Origin: Boswellia sacra
Taxonomy: Eukaryota; Streptophyta; Magnoliopsida; Sapindales; Burseraceae
NCBI GenBank assembly: GCA_013180625.2
Contig: SNVD02002618.1
Coordinates: 62,001 to 126,000, forward strand
Direction: 5' to 3'
DNA length: 64,000 nt
Position numbers and translations under genes: made by a program. The stretch's first letter is position 1, and each line of letters begins with the position of its first letter. Positions 33,002-43,990 of this stretch are shown piece after piece. The notes under the pieces were generated by a model. The model searched no databases. It had not been told where the DNA came from and saw only the letters and a list, made by a program, of their open reading frames with translations.

Positions 33002-34735
33002 TGTTAGCCCTAAGGCTACATGATAATTTTGATGATAACAATACACATTGATTAATTGAGATTTACTAACATGTTTATTTCTGTGCAAGAGTAAGATCAT
33101 TGAAATAATTTTAAAATCAAGAAGAGGCTTATTAAAATGAAGTGTTGAAGCTAAGGAGAAGACTTCATGTTAAAGGCACCAAAGCTTAAGAACAAGGATT
33201 GACTCAAGGAATGTGACACATGAGCAATGTTCAATCAATTGGTCATATATATCTCTACAAATATCCAAATGACGTGATTCTTGAGCCTTTGGAAAGCTTA
33301 CCCAATTTATAACATTTCATATGTTTTAAAGAAATTCAAATTTTAAGTGTAAGATCATCCAAATCATCATGCAAGTTGAAAGACAAATGGAAGCAGCTGA
33401 CATGAGCACCGAATACTCTTTTGGACATATATTGAGCTAGAAAAATCAAAATGACTTGATTCTTGCGGCATTGGAAAGATGACTTAATGAAGAACATTTC
33501 ATATGTTTTGAAAAAATTCAAATTTCAAACAGAAGGCCGACATAATTGACATGCAATTCGGTGGACTGACACAAAGAAGAAAAATCAACTCACAGGAGCA
33601 CCGAATGGTGTTTTGGCCATATCTTAAGATAGAGATATCCAAATGCTTTGATTCTTAATTTTTTGGAAAGATTATTCAAATATTCAGATCTTTTATGTTT
33701 TGAAGAAATTCAAATTGCAAACAGAAGGCTGACAGAATTATCATTCAATTTGGTGGACTGACACAAGAAAGAAAAATCAAGTCACATGAGCACCGAATGG
33801 TTTTTTGGCCATATCTTGAGATACAGATATCCAAATGACTTGATTATTGATGCGTTGGAAATCTTATTTAAATGTACAAATCTTTTATGTTTTGCAGATT
33901 TTCAAATTTCAAACAGAACATTGACAAAAATGGCAGACAAAATTACGATTTTTATGGTGGGCAGAAAATTTGGAGATGGTGTCTCCACTTGATTAAGTTC
34001 ATCCTATTTGCCTATAAAAGGAGCCCTTCTCCCATGCATTCAGTAGAGCAAGAAAAGTATTTTATCAAGCAAAAAGCAAGAGAAATATCAAGTCTAGAGA
34101 GCTTATATATTATTTATCTACTCTTTGAAGAGAGTTATACTTTTGTTGTAAAAATTATCTTTATTCTTGTATTGTGGTGAGAGTGAGATATTCTTGTAAA
34201 GGATAATAGTTATCCTTGAGAGAACTCTTGTTGTGTGTTATCAAGAGTTGAAGGAAGTTTCCTTGGTGAGGTTGTTCATCAAGAAGAACTCTTGGTGAGG
34301 TGTTATCAAGGGTTGAAGGAAGTTGCCTTGGTGAGGTTGTTCATCAAGAAGAACTCTTGGTGTGGTGTTATCAAGGGTTGAAGGAAAAAGTCTTGGTGAG
34401 GTTGTTCATCAAGCAAGTTGTAAAGATTTCTACAACTTAGTGGAAAGCTTAGCTCGTGAAGCTAGGAGCCCGTGGACGTAGGCAAGGTTTGCCGAACCAC
34501 ATAAATTGAGTTTGCACTCTCTCTATCCCTATGCTCTTTACATTTACTTGCACTTGTGATTGTTCTTTATTGCTATTCTATTGATTGCATTCTATTTTCA
34601 TCTTCTTCACCTTTATCCTAAAAGAAAGGGTTAAATAATTTTGATCTTTCAAGAAAAGTTTTCTAATTCCGTATTGATAAATAAAAACCCAATTCACCCC
34701 CCCCCCCCTCTTGGGTTGCCATACCTGGGTCAACA
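33002..34735 (+). repeat. Right LTR of copia element D
   Basis: Starts TGTTAGCCCTAAGG and ends tgggtcaaca. TATAAAAG is at 34013-34020. There are three 65-bp units (near 34271, 34335 and 34398) against four in the left LTR, which accounts for most of the length difference. Confidence 0.93.
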
Positions 34736-34740
34736 CCCCC

Positions 34741-36059
34741 CTCCTCTCACTTTGCAATACACACCGATTTTCGAATTCAATCATCTCTTCTCGCTCTTGA
34801 AGACATACTCGAGAATTCGAGAAGTCTTTTCCAATATAAATTTTTTTTAGGCATTTTATTGCTCTAAACCCAAAAATGGTACGTCTTGAGAGAAGAATTC
34901 TCTTGTCCCTCCTATTCTCTCTTTTACTTTTCTTGCTTAGAAAAAACATGTTTAAGGTTTTATTTTATGCTTAGGAGCATGTTTAGGATTTATTATGAAT
35001 TGTTCTAACCCAATTTGTTTTGCAAGATGGATAAGTGTATCGAGGTAAGTCTGCAATCCTTTCTTTTTTAGAATCATGCTTAGGAATTTATTTTCCTTGC
35101 GAATGCTTATAATCATAATTAGGAAAACATGTCTAGAATCATGCTTAAGAGCACATGATTAGAATCATGATAGGAAAACTTATTTTCTTTGATGAATACT
35201 AGCAAAATAGCATAGAATAGGTAAGAATTATCGTTTTGCCCCTAAATGCCATGATTAATGTCGGATTTTTGAATTAGGCTAGAAATGCCGTGTTTAGGCT
35301 AGAATATGCCATAAATGACATGTTAGGCTAGAAATGCCATGATAAATGATGTGAATTTTGCTAGAATAAGCAATAAGGTATAGTTGCCATGATAGAATGC
35401 CATGATATTAAATTATGGCTATGTTTGATTTTATTGTTGATGCATGTATGAATGTTTATGTATTAAGAAATGTTATTGTGTGATACCATGAAGTGGTGGT
35501 GGACTCACATTGATGGTGAGGGGCCATCACTTACAATAAATATTCAAATATACAAATGTATGGAATATTTTATTTTACTGTTGAATAACAAATGTTCTAA
35601 TCCTCTTCCCTTCCCCCATGTTTGAAAGAAAATGTAATCCATTCTCCTCCCTCTTTCTTTGTATGAATGTACAACTGTCATTGATTGAATAATCACCTCA
35701 TATGCCTAACAAAGATAAAAATGGAAATGTGTGCATAAAACGAACAAAACTAAGTGGACTAAGTAACAATATGAGATATTTCTATTTGGTATTTCTCAAG
35801 TGAAGGCCGGATTTACATTCGGGCGGGTCAAAGGACTCGTGTCTAACTTTTCAAACCTATTTCTGAAGGGATAAGGGTAGTTTAGGTCCTAAAGCGAGGT
35901 ATTAGATTGCCCCCATTCAATCCTAATTTAATAATTGTGTGGTGATTCCTTTCTTCAGATTGTCCATGGCTCATTTGTGTTCCCTTAAGTCTCAAAAGAG
36001 GTTTTGACACACAGTATCGTGGTCGTAAATGTTGTAGCGGGATGAAAGCCTCATTTACA
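34741..36059 (+). repeat. Tat-family solo LTR inside integrase C, right part
   Basis: Continues the LTR interrupted at 26148: ctcctctcactttgc, the repeated gctagaaatgccat tract (35275-35345), the hairpin at 35491-35532, and the 3' end gatgaaagcctcatttaca. Integrase coding follows immediately. The total LTR length without D is about 1.8 kb. Confidence 0.85.
35491..35532 (+). promoter_or_regulatory. Conserved stem-loop in solo LTR
   Basis: AAGTGGTGG and CCATCACTT arms with inner CTCAC/GTGAG, identical in its arms to the hairpin of LTR1. Confidence 0.6.
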
Positions 36060-36287
36060 CCCGAGCTTTCGACAAGAAAACGAAGGAGAAGGTGTGCAAA
36101 GAAGGAGATTTGGTGCTCAAATAGCAAGGGTGCATTTGACCCAAAGGGAAAGTTCAAATCAAACTGGGGAAGGCCGTTTCTAGTCAAGAAAGTTATGATT
36201 GGTGGAGATATCAAGCTAATAGAATTAAACAGAAATGAATTTGTGGAGCCAGTTAACATAAACATGTTGAAGAGATATTTCATATAA
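36060..36287 (+). pseudogene. Integrase C-terminus of Tat unit C
   Basis: KEKVCKEGDLVLK, then a stop and frameshift, then SKGAFDPKGKFKSNWGRPF, DIKLIELNRNEFVEPVNIN and MLKRYFI. It aligns with 12870-13072 of unit A and with 45600-45815 of unit F, and so belongs to the integrase whose first part ends at 25650. Confidence 0.8.
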
Positions 36288-36519
36288 AAGCAAAAGAAAA
36301 AAAAAGATAGGAAAAGAGAGAAAATAGCCAATCAAAAAACCTAGAAGGGCTAGTTGGTAACATAAATTGTTGCATTATGCATATAAAAGTTCTACAACAG
36401 TTTTACCTTGATTAATGAAATGACAAAAGTTTCGGGACAAATATCTTGTAAAACTGATTCTCTTTTTTGCACCTAACAACTAAGAAAAATCTAACATAGA
36501 AAACAAAATCTAAAAAGAT

Positions 36520-37752
36520 CATCAATGTCCTCTCTGCCTCCTCTTGTCTATAAGAGCGTCACAATACCTAGTGCATTGAAGAGAGTGCTGATAAGGATCA
36601 AGGATCAAAGCTTGCAAATCGACCTAACTCTTGTAGTCATCGTCAGTAGTAGGGTTTAGAAAAGGAAATAAGCCCTTTAGAATGGTGCACCCTAGCCATA
36701 CCTCTTGCATATAAGTTGCAAAATGAGCTGACAGATGCCCAAGACCAAATAAGGGTGACATGAATATAGTCTGTTGCATGAGACCATAGTGTCGACATAA
36801 GTAGGGTGGTGAATAAAAGGAGCTATGAGTCAAACATACCAATGGAACATAGGAAGCATAGATCTTGGTGGTCACATGATGCAAATGCCAATGGGACATC
36901 CCCAATAGAGTATGACATCTGACAATGTCCAAAGCCATCCGTCCCAGTTATTGATCCTCAGGAGCTTTCTCGCTTGATGGTTCTTCAAACCGTATCGGGC
37001 TCAGTCAACTAAAGGTAGGGCCAAAATGCTAACTTTTCTTACAACCAAACCTGAAAAAAGAGAAACTAGTTAGTGGTAAAAACTAGGGGTAACGGGTGAT
37101 AATTTGAAAAAATTGATAAAGCTATCACCTAAAGAAGACGAGGATTACCAAAAAGCTATGACGTGACACCTGAGCTCACACAATCCATGCCATGAAGAGT
37201 CTCAACCAAGATCAGTGGAATCAAAGTATGCTCTACCCTTATCTGAAGGATAAGGTTCAACGTGAGAGGATCACCATAGCCATCCTTAAAAACCAGCAAA
37301 AACTATAAAATGTGATAAAATTGGAGAATCCGAAGCCAAGAAGTAGAGTCTATCTTGACCACCTCAAGCAATGGGATGAATACTATCAAAACCACTTGAC
37401 CACCTACCATATTTTCCCTCATCCTAAAATGAGGAATATGAAAGAAGTCTACTATGTCTATTGGTGAGGGTGGTGCAAGCGAAGGCAATATCATGTTTTT
37501 ACTGCTAACAGCATAAGCCTTTAGGATGGCACTAAATTCATTATATAGCAGGCACAACTCTTGACAATCGAAGCAAAAAAGAAGGTTCAGAATATCCCAG
37601 AAGTTTAATGTAGATTTGATAAAAGATATGTCGAGTTTTACTTGCTTAAGGTATCTCAACCTGTATAGCCTGCTCAACTCTAACAGTCTCTACATTGGGT
37701 CCTTCAAAGACTACAGGATAGGTTGAAGGAGTTTTAGAACAGCTTTAGTCAT
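36520..37752 (-). pseudogene. Antisense ORF downstream of pol, unit C (two exons, best copy)
   Basis: The minus strand opens at 37752 with MTKAVLKLLQPILQSLKD. It continues as LSRLYRLRYLKQVKLDISFI and NFWDILNLLFCFDCQELCLL (37677-37303), then GDPLTLNLILQIRVEHTLIP and ETLHGMDCVSSG. A gap of roughly 100 bp ends in a pyrimidine tract plus cag (about 37051), a likely 3' splice site. The second exon carries SHWHLHHVTTKIYASYVPLV, SSFYSPPYLCRHYGLMQQTI and DDDYKSWVDLQALILDP. Conserved with units A and F. The FWD...F...EL...EF and SFYSP..L.R.YG patterns suggest a DUF7745/plant-mobile-domain-like protein. A few stops interrupt it; its role is unknown. Confidence 0.6.
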
Positions 37753-38330
37753 CATGAAAAGAAAACCAACCTAAGAGGAAAGGAGGTAGAGAGAAGGCAT
37801 TGTAGAGAGAGGGTGAAAAATTAGAAAATGAGAGAATGGTGTAGAATGGGTTAGAAATGGCCATGAGGGATTTTTATAAAGACTAGAAAGGAAGAGACGC
37901 ATGCAATAAGGTCCCACACATGCGCGATCATATGTAGATAAGTGTTCCTCTTGTCCCCTTCATCTAGCCCCCTCCTTTTTATTTCAGAGCTGATTTTGCA
38001 AAGAAATGAAAGTTTTGTTAAAAAAGAAAAAAGAAAAAAAAGAGAAGAAAAAAGAAAGAAAGAAAGAGGAGGATATGTGAGCAAATTCTAATGAAAGTTC
38101 AACTTTCAATTAATCAAGTAGTTTACTTGAAGGCCCACAGTAGAAGTAAGCAAAATAAACTAAAGTGGTAGCATATTGCATATAGTACAAACGTTAGTAC
38201 AAACACCAGTATAGGCATCAGTGCAACTATGGGTACAAGTACCAATAAAGATACAAAATGGAAATAATACAAAGAAGGCAAACAGAACACATCAGTGGTC
38301 AATGAGGGGTTTGAATGGGGCTTTCATCCT
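37753..38330 (+). other. 3' non-coding region of Tat unit C
   Basis: No gene seen. It contains a long purine run (about 38010-38070, mostly A and G) and a short repeated cagtacaa-like stretch near 38180-38240. Its last 19 bases (38312-38330, tgaatggggctttcatcct) equal the start of the inverted LTR at 53560. Confidence 0.6.
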
Positions 38331-38832
38331 TGTAGACACTAAATTTTTGGGGCTCAATGATAAATGAAGAGCAAAAAATTGACCAAAATACCCTTGGAAG
38401 CAAAAAGAAGAAACCAACCAAAAACTTTGAAAACCGACATATGACTTTGAAAAATAATAGAAATTAATCTAGGAAGAATCCGATGATGAGTCATACCGTT
38501 GGGAATCTACAGATGTCTAGATTTCACAAAATTTTACAGATCATGAATCAGAATTGAACTCAAAGAGTTGCATGTGATTAAACGATTGAAGGTCAGAAGG
38601 GACTACACTGAAAAAATACAAAATTGAAGGGTTTGGTGGGCCATAATTAGCTGGTGGTTATAAGATAGCCTTCCATCGACCAACGTTCCACCCATAGTCG
38701 GTTGGCTATCCCACTGTCAGTCGATCGTCCTCCCACAGCTGGCCGACACTCCCCTTCTTATTTCTGAAAATTTTCAATTAGAACCTTCCTTTTTTAGTTT
38801 TTACTTCTTCTTTTTCAACTCACACCCTCTCT

Positions 38833-38840
38833 TATATAAA
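38833..38840 (+). promoter_or_regulatory. TATA box of LTR3
   Basis: TATATAAA followed by cgccccctc; same position as in the other Tat-family LTRs. Confidence 0.6.
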
Positions 38841-39572
38841 CGCCCCCTCTCCTCACTTTGACACATAACTGAAATCCTTTCTTCTTCCTTTTAAAGGCAT
38901 ACTTGGAAATTCAATAAGTCTTTTCTAGTTTAAAGGTTTTTTAGGCGTTCTATTGCTCTAAACTCGAAAAGGGTACGTCTTGAAAGCAGTCCTTTCTTCT
39001 CCCTCCTTTTTTCTTATTTATTTTTTCTGCTTAGAATTAAGTATGGCTAGGTTTTATTATGCTTAGAATAAGTATGATTAGGATTCATTTTAATGCTTAG
39101 GAGCATGTTTAGGGTTATTAGGAATTGTTTTAACCCTCTTTTGTTTTACAATGTGAAAATGCATGTCAAGGTAATTAATATTTTCCTCATTTATTAGAAA
39201 CATATTGAGGAATTTATTTTCCTTGCGAATGCCTTAGAATCATGTTTAGGAGCTCATGATTAGAATCATACTAGGAAATAGCATAGAATAGGTAAGAATT
39301 ACCATGTTTATCCTTGAGTGCTTGAATTGGGCTAGAATAGCCATAATTGATATTGACTGACAGAATTAGGCTAGAAGTGCCATGTCTAGGCTAGAATTGC
39401 ATATTTAGAATTTTCATTATCAATTGAATTATGCTAGAAGAGCAATAGGCAGAATTACCATAATATAATTATCAAATCTAGGTAGAAGTGCCATGATTCT
39501 AGATTATAGCTTTGTATTTAATTCCAATTGATTAATTGATTTTATAAATACCATGATTAGAATGATGCCATG

Positions 39573-39614
39573 AAGTGATGGTGGACTCACATTGATAGTG
39601 AGGGACCATTGCTT
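39573..39614 (+). promoter_or_regulatory. Conserved stem-loop in LTR3
   Basis: Arms AAGTGATGG and CCATTGCTT. Both arms differ from the other copies, yet all nine positions still pair if G-U pairs are allowed. Inner CTCAC/GTGAG is kept. Confidence 0.55.
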
Positions 39615-40279
39615 AGAAGGAATAAATGATTAAATAAATAACATGAATATGTATGAAGAGGCTTGATAAGCATAGAATAGAATCACATATGTTGGTGAGG
39701 AATTCCTTATTTATTGGATCTCGAATTAGTTGCTTATTCAATATATGATTTGCATGAATATGCTATGTATGAAATATTTTATATCATTGAATATTTGAAG
39801 TGTTTAGAAGTAAACTTAATTTGTTGTTGAAGAGCAATGCAATCCTATCCTCTATCCCCTATGCTTGAAAGGAATTGTAATTCTATTCTCCTCCTCTTTT
39901 TCTTTGTATGAATATACAACTATCTTGAATGAAATCATCTTACATGCCTTTAAGAAGATAAAATGAACAAAATAAGTGGATTGTATAACAATATAAGTTA
40001 TTCTTATTTGGTATATCTTGGTGGAGGCTAGATTTAGATTTAGGTGAGGTGAATGGCTCGTAACTATTTTTTTGAACCCATCTCAGAAAGGATGAGGGTG
40101 GTTTACGTCCTGAGGCAAGGGATTGGATTGCCGCCACTTATTCCCAATTGAATAATTGAGTGGCGACTCTAGTCTCCAGATGTGCCCATAGCTTATTTGT
40201 GTTTCCTTGAGTCTGGAAAGAGGCTTTGACATAGTGTCATGGTCGCAAATTCTTTGGTAGGGTGAAAGACCTGTTCACA

Positions 40280-41096
40280 GTGGCCACTCCACTATTGATA
40301 AGAGAAGTTGATTCCAATTAGGATACCAAATTCTAATTGTGTGCTTTCTTTGTTATTTTGAGTCCTTGTATCACTACATTTTGCATATAATAAGCATGAA
40401 TTGCCTAAACGAGGTGTGTGGCATTGGCATGAGAAGTCTTTGGCCCTATTTAACCCTTAGATGACTTAAATTAGTGTCACCACCTTTGAGCACATAACAT
40501 TGACTTGGTATAAAAAGAGATCGACCCAAGGGGGCATTTGTCGCTCAAAGGAGCCTAGACCATTGGACACCCTTGAGACTCAAGCCTATATAGATGAATC
40601 TAGAAAATTTTCATAGGATGAATGTCCAAAATCCATGTTGAAATGCATGTCTATGGATGTAAATTCCACACGATTGGAATAACATTAACTCAAATCTCAT
40701 GGAACCATGAACAACTACCACATGTCAAATCACCCATAAGAACAAAATGGGGCATGTGCCATGAGTTAAGGTTATTATGACATATAAAACCATGTTATGA
40801 TAATCATAGAGAATCCAATATCAACTTGAATAATAGAAATTAGGATAGAGAATCTTGCATTTTCACATCCCATAATGATGACTTGGGAATGAGGCAAAAA
40901 ATCCTAGGAAAAGAGACTCCACCTCACGTGTGTAGGAGTAATAAGGAGGGAAGGCTAAAAGTCTGTCTATGCCCTTGTATGAGCATGCATCATATCATGC
41001 ATACATGCATGGCATTAACACCTTTGTTTTGCAGCCATCATAGCTTGATTTATATAAGGTGGTCGTTTGAAAAGACAAGAGGAACCAGTCGTTGAA
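40280..41096 (+). other. Primer-site region and leader of Tat unit F
   Basis: gtggccactccactattg directly follows LTR3 and occupies the primer-binding position (compare gtggcaatttcactgac at 52370). I do not name the tRNA. The leader continues through agtctttggccctattta to the gag start, with no coding sequence I can support. Confidence 0.65.
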
Positions 41097-42480
41097 ATGG
41101 CCACACCTAACAACAACAATCAAGAGATAGTCCAATTGAGGGTTGATATGACCACACCCCAGCAACAAATGGCCCAAATGATTGAAGCTATATAAAATTG
41201 GCCGAACTGTATGAATCAGCCTCTGCCCAAAGGTAATAGTGGTGGTGAGGGTGAGATTAGCCAAGGCAAAGATAAGAGGGAAAGGCCCAACCGTCCAAGA
41301 TGAGCCCGAATTGGTCAAGCAATTGGCTAAAGACATGGAGAAGGTCCAATCTCTCTTGAAGAAGAAAGGGTTAAAAGGGGTCGAAGACCTAAATGACATT
41401 TTACTGATTTGAGATAGTGACTTGCAATCAATGTTTCACATGCTAGATTTACCCAAGTTCAATGAAGAGGGCAACCCAAAAACTCACTTGAGGTAGTATG
41501 CTATTGTCATGGCTGCCACTTTTTTGTCAAAGGAGCATATATTAAAGTAGTTCATCCTATCCTTAGAAGATGATACGCCAAAAGAGTTCGAGAAGATTAG
41601 GAGGAATTATCTGAGTAGTTCATGGAACAATATCACCATAACACCCAATTGGGGGTAACCTTGAGGGATCTAGAGACGACTTAGCAAAAACCCAAAGAGG
41701 CTTTTTTGAAGAACTTAATCCGTTGGACGACCTAAGTGGCCAAGATAACTATGAGGCCCGTGAAGAAGGACCAGGTTCGTATGGTGATCAATCAGACCTA
41801 TGCTTCCATTAGAGATAGGCTTGCAGGCTTTCCAATCAAAGCATTTGAAGATTTGTATGATTCAAACATCCAAATAGAAGATTTGGAGGCTAGATAGAAA
41901 AGAAGCAATAATAGTTACCCTCGAAGAAATCAGGGGCATTACCATCAAGCTAGTGGGTTTAGTACGAAGAATGTTGAAGCGAAGGTAGTCGGTCAACAAA
42001 GGGGGTTCAATCGTTTAGGAAGGCCACTGTCGAAGATCTTCGCTAGGTTAAAAGCTGAAGGGGTTTTATAATCATTGCCACCAAGAGAGCTTCCAAATCC
42101 ATTGCCAAAGAATTGGAGGCATCATGAGAAGTGTGAGTTCCACAAAGTGACCTACCATAAGACTGACGATTGCACTCGTCTTCACTATGAAGTCCAAGAC
42201 TTAGGGTCAGATTACCAAGCTAGAGATGGAAGAGCCCAATACAAACCTAACTTCAATCGGGTACTTCCTTTAATAACCAACATGATTGGGTCAGGCTTAA
42301 CTAAGGAAGAAGTAATGAATTGTTTTGAAGAAAAGGTTGGATCGAGTCAGGCCGAGAGAGCTAAAAGAAAAGAGAAGTCCATGCTTGAGCAATAAAAGGG
42401 ATTCACTAGAAAGGTGATCATGAAGAAGAAGCCCAAGAAAGAGAAGCTTCTAGAGCCACCAATGGACCCATCTAGTCAGC
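41097..42480 (+). pseudogene. gag of Tat unit F (C-terminus deleted)
   Basis: Starts ATGGCCACACCTAACAAC; MTTPQQQMAQMIEAI is readable at once. The gag core is at 41640-41900 with frameshifts. The open segment 42075-42395 holds the knuckle CEFHKVTYHKTDDC (about 42132-42172) and NMIGSGLTKEEVMNCFEE. After KKKPKKEKLLEPPMDPSSQP the sequence jumps to the linker before RT (compare 9610 in unit A). The charged gag tail and the whole protease are therefore missing. Confidence 0.78.
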
Positions 42481-43990
42481 CTTGCTGCTTTTATTGAAGA
42501 AGGGATCAAAGATGTCTATTATGAAGATATGTCTGTTCCTAATCTCTATGAAGAAGAGGACATTGTTTATGTTTCAAAGTTTAATATAATAAAGAATAAT
42601 TTTGCTTACTTGTTTGATGTCTATCCTAATGACACTATGCATGATAATTTGCATTTCACTTACGTATTTGATATCCATGACATTCATACTCATGAAATTA
42701 ATCTTTGTATAATTGAAAAACATAAGACCATAGGTAGAACTCCTAAAGAGATAAAAAGAGATTTAAAAAATTATAAAAGAAACATGAAGAAGTCTTCGCC
42801 TGGTCCATGATGACATGCCTAAAATTGGTAGAAGTATTGTTGAGCACATGATTCTAATGTATCCGTACATGAACTCGGTGAAGCAGAAGTTAAGGAGGTT
42901 AAGACCAAAATGGTTTGAAAAGATCAAAGAATAAATATCCAAGCAGATTTAAGCCAAGTTCCTAGACGTGGTGAACTATCCAGAATGGTTAGCCAATATT
43001 GTGCCTATGCCAAAGAAGAATGGAAGGTTTTGACTGTGTGTTGATTATTGAGACTTAAACAAGGCCTCACCGAAGGATGACTTTCCTTTGCCTCACATTG
43101 ACGTGTTAATGATAACACCGTCGCCAGTGTGATGTTCTTTTTTGTAGACGGGCTTTCTAGTTAAACCATATAATGATGGCCAGTAAAGACAATATAAAAA
43201 TGGCCTTCATTACATAATGGGGAACCTACTATTATATGGTGATGCCCTTCGTGTTAAAGAATATAGGGGCAACCTAACAAATGTGGGCAATGCTATCTCA
43301 TGATATGATGTACAAGGGGATAGAAGTCTATATAGATGACATTGTGGTAAAATCTGAGACTCGAGATGGTCACTTTGAAGCATTAGACAAATTCTTAGAG
43401 TGGGTGAAGGAGTATAAGCTATGGCTAAATTTGAAGAAATATGTTTTTAGAGTCATCTTAGTGAAGTTGTTGGGGTTTATAATTGGTAAGAAAGGGATAG
43501 AGGTAGATCCCAATAATGTCAAGGCAATTATGGAGACGCCACTGCCCAAGACGGAGAAAGAAGTTAGAGGGTTTCTTAGGAAGATCTAGTACATCAGTTG
43601 ATTTATCACCAAATTGATGATAATTTATTGACTGATTTTTAGATTCCTAAAGAAGGATCAACCAATAACATGGAATGATCAGTTCCAAGAGGCGTTTAAG
43701 AAGATTAAGAAGTAGCTGCAAAATTTACCAGTTTCGGGACCACCAAAACCTGACAAGAATCTAATTTTCCACCTGGCTCTTGAGGAGGAGGCCATAGGTG
43801 CTATGCTAGCATAAGAAGATAAGAACAGTATGGAATATGCCATTTACTATCTTAGCAAGAAGTTGTTACCATATGAGATGAAGTACAATTATATGGAGAA
43901 GATGTGCTTAGCCATGGTGTCGCTCTTGAATAAGTTGAGGCATTTCTTTTAGTCTTATAACTTTAAGGCTGTCTTGAATGAAGACCTAAT
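42481..43990 (+). pseudogene. Linker, RT and RNase H of Tat unit F
   Basis: 42529-42810 is the linker (VPNLYEEEDIVYVSKFNIIK). RT starts near 42830 (PMPKKNGRF, CVDY.DLNKASPKDDFPLPH) with several shifts. The best stretch, 43281-43589, has the catalytic EVYIDDIVVKSETRDGHFEA and LLGFIIGKKGIEVDPNNVKA. RNase H traces lie at 43740-43990 (FHLALEEEAIGAML, YAIYYLSKKLLPYEMKYNY). It lies in the same order as in unit A. Confidence 0.78.

Larger units (their letters stand above)
26149..34735 (+). mobile_element. Complete Ty1/copia element D
   Basis: An 8587-bp element with LTRs of 1804 and 1734 bp, primer site, gag, protease, integrase, RT, RNase H and polypurine tract, in the copia order. It is flanked by ccccc on both sides (26144-26148 and 34736-34740), and the Tat LTR sequence reads continuously across it (aaacccccc...ctcctctcac). 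LTRs differ by about 6 per cent over their first 210 bases by hand count. Large LTRs and a long coiled C-terminal gag suggest a SIRE/Maximus-type element; that is inference. Confidence 0.94.
38331..40279 (+). repeat. LTR3 of the Tat array (full length), shared by units C and F
   Basis: The most complete LTR of the family: 1949 bp from TGTAGACACTAAATTTTTG to ctgttcaca, giving TG...CA ends. TATATAAA is at 38833-38840 and the hairpin at 39573-39614. On its left it terminates unit C, on its right the primer site of unit F begins at once, so one LTR serves both units. Confidence 0.9.
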
